A DNA stretch of 26,672 nucleotides, taken from positions 1-26,672 of the forward strand of contig NZ_JOCB01000111.1 of assembly GCF_000718775.1 (NCBI RefSeq), read 5' to 3'. The stretch comes from Streptomyces sp. NRRL S-31. Its GTDB lineage: Bacteria > Actinomycetota > Actinomycetes > Streptomycetales > Streptomycetaceae. Of this stretch, positions 1 to 7,818 are shown one piece after another (position 1 is the first letter of the stretch; every line of letters begins with the position of its first letter). Both the position numbers and the translations under genes were made by a program. The notes beneath the pieces were generated by a model. It was not told where the DNA came from. It did not search any database and worked only from the letters and a program-made list of their open reading frames with translations.

Positions 1-1596
1 GGCGAGCACGGCGGCACACGCGCCCGCGGCGGCGAGCGCACCGGCCGGGCCCGTGGCCCGGGCCGCGGCCGACGGGTGCTGCGGACCACCGCCGTCACCC
101 TGTCCGCCCTGGTGGTGGCCACGGCCGGAGTGGGCTGGTGGTTCTACCAGCACCTGAACGGCAACATCCACAGCATCTCGCTGGACGGCAAGGGCGGCGC
201 CGAGAAGGCCGACGCCTTCGGCCGCACCCCCATCAACATCCTGGTCATGGGCTCGGACGGCCGCACCAGCAAGGCGGACTGCGCCCTGGGCGGAGGCTGC
301 GCGAAGACCGGGGTGCAGACCGGCAGCAACGCGGACGTGGAGATGGTGCTGCACATATCCGCCGACCGCTCCGCCGCCACCGTGATGAGCATCCCGCGCG
401 ACACCATGACCAAGGTGCCGGCCTGCGCGGACAGCGAGTCGGACCAGTCCACGAACGGCTACTACGGGCAGATCAACAGCGCGCTCCGGTACGGGCCCGC
501 CTGCCAGGTGGCCACCGTCCACCAGCTCACCGGCATCCCCATCGACCACTTCGTCAAGCTCGACTTCGCCGGCGTGGTCAAGATGTCCGACGCGGTCGGC
601 GGTGTCTCCGTGTGCGTCAGCGACGACGTCTACGACACCTACTCCCACCTGAAGCTGTCCAAGGGCGCCCACACCCTCAAGGGCGAGGCGGCGCTGGAGT
701 TCGTACGGTCCCGGCACGGCTTCGGAGACGGCAGCGACCTCGGCCGTACCGTCTCGCAGCACATCTTCCTCAGCTCGATGATCCGCAAGTTCAAGAGCGC
801 GGGCACGCTCACCGACCCCACCAAGGTCTACAAGCTCTCCGACGCCGCCACCAAGGCGCTCACCGTCGACGACGGCCTGGGCAGCGTGAACAAGCTGATC
901 GGGCTCGCCGCCGACGTGAACAAGGTGCCCACCCGGCGGATCACCTTCGCGACGATGCAGACGGCCCCCGACCCCGCCGACAGCGACCGGGTCGTCGTCG
1001 GCCCCGGGGCGAAGGCGCTGTTCGCCTCCATCGCGGACGACCGGCCGCTGACCACCGGCTCCGGCAGGAAGCCCGCCGCGCCCTCCGCGACCGCCGGGGC
1101 CACCCCCTCCGCCGTGCCCGCCTCCGAGGTGGCGGTGACGGTCGAGAACGGCACCGGCATCACCGGCCGCGCCTCCGGGATCGCGACCGCCCTCACCGGA
1201 CAGGGCTTCAGCTCCGCCACCACCACGGGCAACGCCCCCAGCCCCGCGTCCGCCACCACCCTCACCTACGGCGCCGGCCGGAAGGCGGCGGCGCTGACCG
1301 TCGCCGAGGCGCTCGGCCTGCCCGCCTCGCGGCTGAAGGAGGGCACCGGAAGCGGACTGACCCTGGTGGTCGGCGGCGACTGGCCCAGCGGCGACAGGTA
1401 TCCCGGCACGGCCGCCGCCACCCCGGCGCCCGCCGACACCGGGGCCGCGGTCGGCGGCGCCCACGCCTCCACCGCCGACCAGGCCGGGAAGTGCGCCGAG
1501 GTGAGCCCCTACAAGACGGTCGAGCTGAAGGGCGTCGCCATGACCCCCGCGCAGGCGTACGCGGCGGCCCGCGACAAGCCCGACTCCGACGGCTGA
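1..1596 (+). CDS. LCP-family (LytR-CpsA-Psr) cell-wall ligase with C-terminal LytR_C domain, 5' end outside window
   Basis: LCP proteins transfer undecaprenyl-linked glycopolymers such as teichoic acids onto peptidoglycan at the outer membrane face. The first in-frame start is GTG at 76, but the frame is open to base 1 and encodes an Arg/Gly-rich basic stretch. This looks like the cytoplasmic tail that precedes the membrane anchor in this family, so the true start is probably upstream. Counting from the GTG: a single membrane segment (about residues 5-25), then the LCP domain with NILVMGSDGRTS, MSIPRDTMT and the Arg-rich FVRSRHGFGDGSDLGR motif that binds the lipid pyrophosphate. A Pro/Ala/Thr linker follows near 325-350, then a LytR_C domain (VTVENGTGITGRA). 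The family call is firm; the exact polymer substrate cannot be told. The stop codon sits inside a hairpin shared with the convergent DUF1206 gene. Confidence 0.93.
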   Translation, partial: GEHGGTRARGGERTGRARGPGRGRRVLRTTAVTLSALVVATAGVGWWFYQHLNGNIHSISLDGKGGAEKADAFGRTPINILVMGSDGRTSKADCALGGGCAKTGVQTGSNADVEMVLHISADRSAATVMSIPRDTMTKVPACADSESDQSTNGYYGQINSALRYGPACQVATVHQLTGIPIDHFVKLDFAGVVKMSDAVGGVSVCVSDDVYDTYSHLKLSKGAHTLKGEAALEFVRSRHGFGDGSDLGRTVSQHIFLSSMIRKFKSAGTLTDPTKVYKLSDAATKALTVDDGLGSVNKLIGLAADVNKVPTRRITFATMQTAPDPADSDRVVVGPGAKALFASIADDRPLTTGSGRKPAAPSATAGATPSAVPASEVAVTVENGTGITGRASGIATALTGQGFSSATTTGNAPSPASATTLTYGAGRKAAALTVAEALGLPASRLKEGTGSGLTLVVGGDWPSGDRYPGTAAATPAPADTGAAVGGAHASTADQAGKCAEVSPYKTVELKGVAMTPAQAYAAARDKPDSDG

Positions 1597-1618
1597 CCGG
1601 CCCCGGCCCCCGGGTCAG
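1593..1618. terminator. Bidirectional terminator hairpin between convergent LCP and DUF1206 genes
   Basis: CTGACCGG pairs with CCGGGTCAG around a C-rich loop, with a one-base bulge. The hairpin contains both facing stop codons (plus-strand TGA at 1594-1596, minus-strand TGA at 1617-1615). There is no T-tract, which is usual in Streptomyces. The terminator role is inferred from position and symmetry. Confidence 0.5.
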
Positions 1619-2460
1619 ACGTCGCGCCAGCGGGCGTTGCACCAGGAGAAGACGCCGAACGCGGCCAGGCCCAGCGCGACCAGGGCCAGCAGCCAGGGCC
1701 CGGCCGGCAGGTCCCGGAACCCGCGCAGGGTGTCGTCCATGCCCCGGGCCCGGCCCGGCTCGTGCCGGACGGCCGCGACCACGGCGAACACACCGGCGGC
1801 GGCGAAGACGATGCCACGGGCGGTGCCGCCCGTCACCCCGAAGAACTCGACGAACCGCCGGGTCCGGCCGGACATCGCACCGCCGCGCAGGTGCTTGCGG
1901 AACTTCTTCCGCGCCGCCCGCACCGCGATCCACAGCCCGGCGATCACCACGCCGACGCCCGCGGCCCCGACGAGCCACTGGCCGCCGGGCCAGTCCAGCA
2001 CCCGGGCGGTGACGTCGTCGGTGTGCCGGTCGGACGACCCGCTGCCGCTGCCCCGGTCCCCGGCCGCGTAGGAGAGCACCGAGTAGCACACGAAGCCGTA
2101 GAAGACGGAACGGAACAGGGCCGTCGCCCGTTTGGAGAGCTTGGAGCCGTCCGGGCCCGATCCGCCGAACACCGCCTCCGACAGCCGCCACAGCGCCATG
2201 CCGCCGAGTGCGACGCCCACGACCCACAGCAGCGCCGATCCGAAGGGCCGGCCGGCCAGCTCGTCCAGGGCGCCGCCGCGGTCGGCCTGGTGGCCGCCGC
2301 CGTCGCCGCCGAAGGCGATCTGCGACGCGATGACCCCCACGAGTACGTAGATCAGCCCGCGCGCCGCGAAGCCCGACCGGGCCGCCACGGCCATCGCCCT
2401 GCTGTCCGCCGCCCGTCGCGCCCGCTCCCGCCCACGCGGTGCCCATGACAGTGCATCCAT
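1615..2460 (-). CDS. DUF1206 domain-containing integral membrane protein
   Basis: A 281-residue protein with about six hydrophobic segments arranged as three related pairs, the DUF1206 architecture common in actinobacteria. The first unit begins near residue 23 (AVAARSGFAARGLIYVLVGVIAS), the second near 110-165 (ALFRSVFYGFVCYSVLSYAAG), and the third near 210 (FFGVTGGTARGIVFAAAGVFAVVAAV). Function is unknown; it is a cytoplasmic membrane protein. I start at the ATG at 2460 because the 22 residues before the first helix are charged and continuous with the domain; the ribosome site there is weak (GGGGG about 13 bases upstream). It is divergent from the TetR gene at 2661, so the 200 bp between them, which holds a candidate ARE operator, could control both. 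The large open frame upstream of 2460 on this strand is treated as spurious. Confidence 0.88.
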   Translation of the reverse strand: MDALSWAPRGRERARRAADSRAMAVAARSGFAARGLIYVLVGVIASQIAFGGDGGGHQADRGGALDELAGRPFGSALLWVVGVALGGMALWRLSEAVFGGSGPDGSKLSKRATALFRSVFYGFVCYSVLSYAAGDRGSGSGSSDRHTDDVTARVLDWPGGQWLVGAAGVGVVIAGLWIAVRAARKKFRKHLRGGAMSGRTRRFVEFFGVTGGTARGIVFAAAGVFAVVAAVRHEPGRARGMDDTLRGFRDLPAGPWLLALVALGLAAFGVFSWCNARWRDV

Positions 2461-2617
2461 ATAGCGCCGATGCCCCCGTGTTCCGGTTGGACACCTGCGC
2501 GAAGGCGCGCCCCGGCCGCGGACCCGCGGCACGCCGCCGCCGCACGCGCGCGCCGGCCGTCCGCACCGGGTCCGCCGACGGTCCGCGCACGCCGTGTCCC
2601 CGAGCTTCCGTGCGGTA

Positions 2618-2639
2618 CGGTACGAGCCGGTTGGTTGAA
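2618..2639. promoter_or_regulatory. Candidate autoregulatory element (ARE) for butyrolactone-receptor-type TetR
   Basis: An imperfect palindrome centred on CC|GG, with arms ...ACGAGCC and GGTTGGT..., lies 22-43 bp upstream of the ScbR-like gene start. Compared with the ArpA half-site consensus as I remember it (GGYCGGTWYGK), the arms match about 7 and 8 of 11 positions. Position in a divergent promoter region next to a receptor-like gene supports autoregulation. Binding is inferred only. Confidence 0.42.
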
Positions 2640-2660
2640 TTTTCAGCGGGGGGACTGTCC

Positions 2661-3320
2661 GTGGCTCAGCAGGAGCGAGCTGTCCGGACCCGACGCGCGG
2701 TTCTGGAAGCCGCCGCGACCGTGTTCGCGGAACGTGGTTACGCGGCCGCCACCATCGCCGAGATCCTCCGGCGGGCCGGCGTGACCAAGGGCGCCCTGTA
2801 CTTCCACTTCGGCTCCAAGGCGGCCCTCGCCCGGGGCGTGCTCCAGGAACTGCGCCCCGCCTACCACCTGCCCCGGGAGCTGAAGCTCCAGGAGTGGGTG
2901 GACGCGGGCATGACCCTGGCCCGGCGCCTGCCCCGGGAACCCCTGCTGCTCGCCGGGGTCCGGCTCTCGGCCGACCTCCGGGGCCATGCCGCGCTCGGCG
3001 GTTCCTGGCCGGCCTGGGCCCGGCTGACCTCGTGCGTCCTCGGGGAGGCCAAGAAGCGCGGCGAGGTGCTCCCGCACGTGGTGCCCGAGGAGACCGCCCA
3101 GGTCTTCCTCGGCTCCTGGATCGGCGTGCAGCTGGTCTCGCAGACCGTGACGGGCTGGGCCGACCTGGACGACCGCATGGCGGCGCTGTACGGCCATCTG
3201 CTCCCCTCGATCGCGGCCCCGGCCGTCCTCGCGCGGCTGGACACCGCGCCCGACCGGGGCGCCCGGGTGATCGACGAGGCCCGGCGCAGGTCACCGGTGC
3301 CCGTCGGCGCCACCGGCTGA
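2661..3320 (+). CDS. TetR-family gamma-butyrolactone receptor-like regulator (ScbR/ArpA type)
   Basis: A 219-residue DNA-binding repressor. The N-terminus (AQQERAVRTRRAVLEAAATVFAERGY, then AATIAEILRRAGVTKGALYFHF) closely follows the helix-turn-helix signature of ScbR/ArpA butyrolactone receptors. The C-terminal half also keeps family landmarks: AGVRLS, LPHVVPEE, GVQLVSQTVTGWADLDDR and LLPSIAAP. Family members release DNA when they bind a gamma-butyrolactone and control antibiotic production. The GTG at 2661 is chosen because the receptor-type N-terminus begins exactly there and a GGGGGGA ribosome site lies about 6 bases upstream; the open frame extends to 2439 without conserved content. No AfsA-type butyrolactone synthase gene lies nearby, so it may be an orphan or pseudo-receptor. 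Confidence 0.88.
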   Translation: MAQQERAVRTRRAVLEAAATVFAERGYAAATIAEILRRAGVTKGALYFHFGSKAALARGVLQELRPAYHLPRELKLQEWVDAGMTLARRLPREPLLLAGVRLSADLRGHAALGGSWPAWARLTSCVLGEAKKRGEVLPHVVPEETAQVFLGSWIGVQLVSQTVTGWADLDDRMAALYGHLLPSIAAPAVLARLDTAPDRGARVIDEARRRSPVPVGATG

Positions 3321-3332
3321 CCGCCGCCGCTA

Positions 3333-3350
3333 CGCGCCGCACTCGGCGCG
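3333..3350. terminator. Terminator hairpin between TetR and convergent hydrolase genes
   Basis: A perfect 7 bp stem (CGCGCCG/CGGCGCG) with loop CACT lies 13 bp after the TetR stop and about 24 bp beyond the stop of the convergent hydrolase. There is no T-tract. A bidirectional terminator is the likely role. Confidence 0.5.
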
Positions 3351-3373
3351 GAACGGCCGGCGTGCCCCCGGGC

Positions 3374-4174
3374 TCAGACGAGGTCGATGAGGAAGCCCTC
3401 CAGCAGGCCGTGCAGCACCTCCGGCCGTTCGAGGTGCAGGTCGTGTCCGGTGCCCGGGACACTCGCCGACAGCGTCCGCGGCCGTTGGCCCAGCATGGCG
3501 TCGACGTCCCGCTCCGGGATGAGGCTCGACTGCGCGAACACGGCCAGGGTGGGGCAGCCGACGCGCCGCCACTCGGGCCGGGAGGACCGCCGGGCGTTCT
3601 CGGCCAGCGAGGCGACCATCACGTCCCGGTCGAAGCGGGGACGCCAGCCGTCCTCGTGCCGCTCCAGCCCGGCCGCCCAGCCCTCTCCCACGGGGCCGCC
3701 GCCGAAGAAGGACACCGCGGCCCGCCGGGAAGGGAACGGTACGGGCCAGGAGTCCAGCCACGCGCCGACGGTCCCGGGCGCCGTCGGGTCGGGATCGCCG
3801 GGCGCGGCCTCGACGAGGACCAGCGCGCGGACCAGTCCGGGGTGGGCGGCGGCGGTGAGCATCGCCGTATGGCCGCCGAGCGACTGCCCGACGAGGACGG
3901 GCCGGTCCAGCCCGAGTCGCCCGGCGACCGTCACCACGTCCGCGACGTGGGCCGCGCGCGAGACGTCGTCCGGACGGCGCTCACCGGCGCCGTGTCCGCG
4001 CTGGTCGACCGCGACCACGCGGAACCGTCCGGCCAGCCGCCGCGCCAGCCCGTCCCACTCACCCGCGTGACCGGCCAGCCCGTGCAGCAGCACGACAGCG
4101 GGCCCCGGGCCGCCCCAGTCGCGGCAGACCAGCCGGACCCCGTCCCGGACGACCACCCGCTCGGACCACTCCAT
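3374..4174 (-). CDS. Alpha/beta fold hydrolase
   Basis: A 266-residue cytoplasmic hydrolase of the broad alpha/beta superfamily; substrate unknown. The oxyanion-hole segment VVLLHGLAGHAGEW is near the start, followed by VVAVDQRGHGAGERRP. The nucleophile elbow is VLVGQSLGGHTAM (G-Q-S-L-G), and the catalytic His is likely in VPGTGHDLHLERPE near the C-terminus. Thus the catalytic apparatus looks complete, unlike two other hydrolases in this window. I start at the ATG at 4174 (MEWSERVVVRDG) because a GGGGGG ribosome site lies five bases upstream. An in-frame ATG at 4210 would add 12 residues but has no purine-rich site. The gene is convergent with the TetR gene, and no operon partner is visible. 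Confidence 0.88.
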   Translation of the reverse strand: MEWSERVVVRDGVRLVCRDWGGPGPAVVLLHGLAGHAGEWDGLARRLAGRFRVVAVDQRGHGAGERRPDDVSRAAHVADVVTVAGRLGLDRPVLVGQSLGGHTAMLTAAAHPGLVRALVLVEAAPGDPDPTAPGTVGAWLDSWPVPFPSRRAAVSFFGGGPVGEGWAAGLERHEDGWRPRFDRDVMVASLAENARRSSRPEWRRVGCPTLAVFAQSSLIPERDVDAMLGQRPRTLSASVPGTGHDLHLERPEVLHGLLEGFLIDLV

Positions 4175-4937
4175 ACCCGCCCCCCGTACCGTCGTCGCCG
4201 TCCCGATCATGCCGCAGGCGAGGCGACCCGCGCGACGGGACGGCCGTCGCGCGGGACGCGGCAGCCGGTACCCGGTCGGGTCAGGGCCGTCCGCCGCGCT
4301 CCAGCGGGATGCGCTCGCCCGCCTCGATCGCGACCGGCAGCCGGTTCCCGGCGGGCGGCAACGGGCAGGTGGCCAGGTCGGTGTAGGCGCACGGCAGGTT
4401 CCCGGCGCGGTTGAAGTCGAGCGTGACCGTGCCGTCGGGGCCGGGTGCGGCGAGGTGCAGGGAGCGGTTCGCGGCGTACGTCGTCACGCCCGAGGTGCGG
4501 TCCGTGAAGAGCACCAGCAGACCGCCGGGAGCGCTGCCGTTGAACGCGGTGAGGGCGTGCCGGGCGCCGTCCAGTTCGAACTCGACGCGGCCGGGGGAGT
4601 CGTAGACGTGCTCCAGCCCCTCCACGGACGCGCCGACCGTGACCGGCCGGGGCTCCTCGAAGGGTACGAAACGGCCGGTGACGACCCAGCGCGGGTCGGG
4701 GGCGTAGGCGGGCGTGTGGCGGAAGGAGGTGCGCAGCGCGTTGCCGGGGTGACGCGGCCGCAGGAGATCGTGGCCGCCGCGCCGGGCGACCTCCAGCCGG
4801 GCGTCGCCCCAGTCGGCGTACCGGCTCCCGCGCTCCGGGACGACCCCGAACGCGTACCGGCCGCGCACCACCGTGCCGTCCACGGTCAGTTCCTCGCCCC
4901 CGGCCAGTTCCACCACCACGCCGTCGGCGGTCGCGGA

Positions 4938-4963
4938 CCAGGTCCTGTCGTCAAACTCCCGCC
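4938..4963 (+). repeat. Left terminal inverted repeat of the MITE-like element
   Basis: 26 bp, matching the reverse complement of 5151-5176 with one mismatch (T versus C at the sixth base). The inner part runs directly into a CCGCCC-GGA-GGGCGG hairpin. Confidence 0.85.
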
Positions 4964-5038
4964 GTCCGCCCGGAGGGCGGGCTTCGCGGCGTCAGACGCG
5001 TGCTCTGGGGGTCCCCCCGGCCGAAGGCTGGGGGAGTG

Positions 5039-5083
5039 CCGGGCCCCGGCCCGCGTACTGGACGTACTTGGGTCGGGGCCCGG
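5039..5083. repeat. Central long hairpin of the MITE-like element
   Basis: The arms starting CCGGGCCCCGGCCC and ending GGGTCGGGGCCCGG pair over about 20 positions with one mismatch and two G-T pairs, closing on a five-base loop (TGGAC). Long internal palindromes are typical of MITEs. Confidence 0.75.
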
Positions 5084-5150
5084 TGCGGCGAGTGGGGGCA
5101 CCTCCCACGCCCTTGAGGCAGTGGGGGAGCGTGCATGGCGTCGCGAAGCA

Positions 5151-5176
5151 GGCGGGAGTTTGACGACAGGGCCTGG
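5151..5176 (-). repeat. Right terminal inverted repeat of the MITE-like element
   Basis: 26 bp, inverted partner of 4938-4963. It abuts the N-terminal coding piece of the DUF1684 gene directly after the PGA codons. Confidence 0.85.
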
Positions 5177-5445
5177 GCTCCCGGGGCGTCCGCGAAGCGT
5201 TCCGGTTCCGGGCCCAGCCAGTGCAGACCGGTGACCGCGAGGAAGCCGTGCGGTCCGGCCAGTGCCTCCTCCTTGGCCCGGTGCCACTCCTGCCATGCCT
5301 CGACGAAACCCACCCGGTCGACGTCCCGCCCACCTTCCAACCGGCGTGCCCCGCGGGTTCATCCCGGTTTCGGTGCCCGAACGGCCCGGCTGGTGCGGGG
5401 CCGTGTGTGCGCGGTCACTAGGATGTGGGATCAAGACAACCATGC

Positions 5446-5472
5446 GACCGGCCCGTTCGCCGCGGGCCGGTC
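5446..5472. promoter_or_regulatory. Strong hairpin in the leader of the MMPL gene
   Basis: A perfect 10 bp stem (GACCGGCCCG/CGGGCCGGTC) with a 7-base loop ends 66 bp before the MMPL start codon. A -10-like TAGGAT lies at 5419-5424, so the hairpin would fall in the 5' leader if transcription starts near 5430. No -35 match was clear. It could be an attenuator, an RNA-stability element, or an operator for an unseen regulator. Confidence 0.4.
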
Positions 5473-5538
5473 GGGTCGCCGATGCCAGGGACCGCTCCCC
5501 GGGCTGCGGTGATCTTCCTTCCCAGGAGGACCCTCCGC

Positions 5539-7713
5539 ATGTTCCGACGAATAGGCAACGCCGTCGTCCGTCATCCCGTTTGGACGATCGTGGCGTGGCT
5601 GATCGCCGCGGTGGCGATCGTCGCCACCGCCCCGAGTCTGCCCTCGAACAGTGACGAGAGCAGTTTCCTGCCCAAGAGTTACGAGTCCATCAAAGCGGCG
5701 GAACTCCAGGAGAGGGCCTTCCCCAGCGCCTTCACCCCGTCCGCGATCGCGCTCTACCAGCGCACCGACGGCGGCAAGCTCACCGCCGCCGACCAGCAGG
5801 ATGTCGCCCGGATCAGCGCCGAACTGGGCAAGAAGCACATCGACCAGGTCCAGAAGGTCGTCCCCGGCCAGCCGTCGAAGGACGGCAGGTACACCCTGAC
5901 CCTGGTGCAGATGGACAGCAAGAAGGCCGGTCAGCCCGAACAGGCGGACGCGGCGAAGGTGTTGCGTGAGGAGGTCGGGAAACTGGCCGAGGGCACACAC
6001 CTCGACGTCAAACTCGGCGGTTCCGCCGCGCAGGCGCTCGACCAGCAGGACTCGTCCAAGCGCGGACAAGCGCTCATCGGTGTCGGTACGTTCGTGATCA
6101 TCCTGGTCACGCTGCTGATCATCTTCCGGGCACCGATCCTCGCCGTACTGCCCCTGGTGCTGATCGGCCTGGTCTCCGCGGTCGCCAACGGACTGATCGC
6201 CTACGCCACCAGGCTGTTCGGCCTCCAGGCCAACAGCTCGATCTCGTCGATCCTGATCGTCGTTCTCTTCGGCGTGGGCACGGACTACTTCCTGTTCCTG
6301 ATATTCCGTTACCGCGAAGCCCTGCGCGCCGGGGACGAACCCAAGCAGGCCATGGTCAACGCCGTCGCCCGGGTCGGCGAGGCCATCGCCTCGGCGGCGG
6401 GCGCGGTCATCATCGCCTTCCTCGCCCTGGTGCTGTCCACGCTGGGCTTCCTGAAGCAGATGGGCCCGGCGCTCGCCATCGCGGTCGGCGCCACCCTGAT
6501 CGCGGGCCTGACCCTGATCCCCGCCGTGGTCTCGCTCATCGGACCGAAGGTCTTCTGGCCCTCCAAGTCCTGGCAGAAGGAGCCGGAGAACGCCCGTTTC
6601 GCCGCCATCGGCCGCAGCGTGCAGCGCCGCCCGGCGCTGACCGCCGTGGTGTCCGGGCTCATCCTGCTGGTCCTGTCGGCCGGCACCTTCGGCTACAAGG
6701 CCACCTTCGACCTGGCGTCGGGCTCCATGCCCAAGACCAAGGAGTCCATGGTCGTCCAGGACGAGCTGCAGAAGGCGTACTCGGCGGGCGCCGCGGCGCC
6801 CACCGACGTCTACCTCACCAGCACCGACGGCAAGCCGCTGGACAAGTCGGCCTTCGACGCGTACGCCCGTCGGCTCGGCGCCGTGGACGGCGTCGCGGCC
6901 GTCCGCATGAGCCAGGTCAACAAGGAGGGCACCACCGCGGACTTCACCGTCACGCTCAAGTACGAGGCGTCGACGGACAAGGCGATCGACGCCGTCGGCA
7001 AGGTCCGCGACGTCGCCCACGCGTCCGCGCCGGGCGGCACGGAGGCCTTCGTCGGCGGAATGTCCTCGATCTTCAAGGACATCAACGCGGCGGTCAACCA
7101 CGACTACAAGACGGTCTTCCCCGTCGCCGCCCTCCTGATCATGGTCATCCTGGGACTGCTGCTGCGCAGTGTCGTCGCTCCCTGGTACCTGATGGCCTCC
7201 GTGGGCCTGGGCTTCGGCGCCACCCTCGGCGCCACCGTGTGGATCTTCCAGGACGGGCAGGGCCACTCCGGCCTCATGTTCATGCTGCCGGTGATCATGT
7301 ACCTCTTCGTGGTCGCCATCGGCACCGACTACAACATCCTCATGATCGCCCGGCTGCGCGAGGAGGCCCGGGAGGGCCGTAGTCCGCGCGAGGCGGCCGG
7401 CATGGCGCTCCGGCACGCCGGACCGACCGTGGCCGCGGCGGGCTTCATCCTGGCGGCGACCTTCGCCACGATGATGCTGGCGGGCAACTCGCTGCTGTCG
7501 GAGATGGGCTTCGCGGTCTCCTTCGGCATCGCGGTCGCCGCGTTCGTCATGGCGATGTTCTTCACCCCGAGCCTCACGGCCCTGATCGGCCATGCCGCCT
7601 GGTGGCCGGGGCACGGGGACCGGGCGCGGACGCCGGACACCGGCTCCGGCCCGGCTCCGTCCGAGGAGGAGCGGAACCCCGCCGCCCACGGTCCGGCAGG
7701 GCGCCGCGGCTAA
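5539..7713 (+). CDS. MMPL-family (RND superfamily) membrane transporter
   Basis: A 724-residue integral membrane exporter of the MMPL type, which uses the proton gradient to move lipids or hydrophobic metabolites. It has the usual duplicated layout: one N-terminal helix (VWTIVAWLIAAVAIVATA), an external domain to about 190, a helix block with GVGTDYFLFLIFRYREALR near 250, a second external domain near 415-550, and a second helix block with GTDYNILMIARLREEAREG near 600. The paired GTDY motifs carry the acidic residue implicated in proton relay. The C-terminal tail is hydrophilic (PAPSEEERNPAAHG). The start at 5539 is fixed by an AGGAGGA ribosome site 8 bases upstream; the frame is open back to 5425 but without a site. 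It is monocistronic here, and the substrate cannot be predicted. Confidence 0.94.
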   Translation: MFRRIGNAVVRHPVWTIVAWLIAAVAIVATAPSLPSNSDESSFLPKSYESIKAAELQERAFPSAFTPSAIALYQRTDGGKLTAADQQDVARISAELGKKHIDQVQKVVPGQPSKDGRYTLTLVQMDSKKAGQPEQADAAKVLREEVGKLAEGTHLDVKLGGSAAQALDQQDSSKRGQALIGVGTFVIILVTLLIIFRAPILAVLPLVLIGLVSAVANGLIAYATRLFGLQANSSISSILIVVLFGVGTDYFLFLIFRYREALRAGDEPKQAMVNAVARVGEAIASAAGAVIIAFLALVLSTLGFLKQMGPALAIAVGATLIAGLTLIPAVVSLIGPKVFWPSKSWQKEPENARFAAIGRSVQRRPALTAVVSGLILLVLSAGTFGYKATFDLASGSMPKTKESMVVQDELQKAYSAGAAAPTDVYLTSTDGKPLDKSAFDAYARRLGAVDGVAAVRMSQVNKEGTTADFTVTLKYEASTDKAIDAVGKVRDVAHASAPGGTEAFVGGMSSIFKDINAAVNHDYKTVFPVAALLIMVILGLLLRSVVAPWYLMASVGLGFGATLGATVWIFQDGQGHSGLMFMLPVIMYLFVVAIGTDYNILMIARLREEAREGRSPREAAGMALRHAGPTVAAAGFILAATFATMMLAGNSLLSEMGFAVSFGIAVAAFVMAMFFTPSLTALIGHAAWWPGHGDRARTPDTGSGPAPSEEERNPAAHGPAGRRG

Positions 7714-7731
7714 CGCCGCAGCAGGCGGCGT
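7713..7731. terminator. Terminator-like hairpin after the MMPL gene
   Basis: ACGCCGC pairs with GCGGCGT over a five-base loop (AGCAG), beginning at the last base of the MMPL stop codon. There is no T-tract. Confidence 0.4.
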
Positions 7732-7739
7732 CCGCCCCG

Positions 7740-7785
7740 TCGCGACGCCCTGGACGCTCCCCCCACTGCCTTGAGGGTGTGGCTC
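7740..7785 (-). repeat. Fragment related to the right half of the MITE-like element
   Basis: Read on the plus strand, TCGCGACGCC followed by ACGCTCCCCC and ACTGCCTTGAGGG matches the reverse complement of about 5097-5143 of the MITE, with scattered substitutions and a one-base insertion. The matching terminal repeat is not recognisable upstream. It appears to be a decayed remnant. Confidence 0.55.
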
Positions 7786-7818
7786 CCGGACGGGCGAACG
7801 CCGCCTGCCGGGGCGCCG

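Larger units (their letters stand above)
4938..5176. mobile_element. MITE-like element with 26 bp terminal inverted repeats
   Basis: The ends at 4938-4963 and 5151-5176 are inverted copies with one mismatch in 26 bp; the core terminal motif is GGYCCTGTCGTCAAAC followed by TCCCGCC. If the outer CCA/TGG belongs to the target, the element is 4941-5173, 233 bp. It encodes no plausible protein and is highly foldable: a central stem of about 20 bp at 5039-5083, a GGGGGTCCCCC palindrome near 5010, and further CTCCC/GGGAG hairpins. It splits a DUF1684 gene, which proves insertion. No clear direct target duplication is visible. It would need a transposase supplied in trans by an insertion sequence with matching ends; none is in this window. 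Related fragments lie at 7740-7868. Confidence 0.85.
4281..5313 (-). pseudogene. DUF1684 protein gene interrupted by a MITE-like insertion
   Basis: The gene is in two pieces on the minus strand. The N-terminal piece (from about 5313, or TTG at 5340, down to about 5174) encodes VGFVEAWQEWHRAKEEALAG then HGFLAVTGLHWLGPEPERFADAPGA, the usual start of DUF1684 proteins. The C-terminal piece (about 4940 down to 4281) resumes with W-SATADGVVVELAGGEELTVDG and contains VTGRFVPFEEPRPVTVGASV, GLEHVYDSPGRVEFELDG, FTDRTSGVTTYAANRSL and LDFNRAGNLPCAYTDLATCPLPP, all typical of the family. Between them lies an inverted-repeat element that adds a stop codon and changes frame. Joining the flanks gives a continuous A-W peptide junction. 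The product is therefore almost certainly not made full-length; the 3' piece might be expressed separately from an internal GTG near 4919. DUF1684 function is unknown. Confidence 0.87.

Noticed and set aside
2461..3462. Upstream extension of the DUF1206 open frame, antisense to TetR
   Set aside because: The extension is Arg/Pro/Gly-rich and overlaps the well-supported TetR gene; conserved DUF1206 sequence starts near 2460.
4951..5176. Open frames running through the MITE-like element
   Set aside because: Sequence is dominated by inverted repeats; reading continues only because the DUF1684 frame enters the insert.
5431..7689. 752-residue open frame antisense to the MMPL gene
   Set aside because: Gly/Asp/Arg/His-rich with no recognisable domain; it is the mirror of a high-GC gene with clear MMPL motifs and ribosome site on the other strand.
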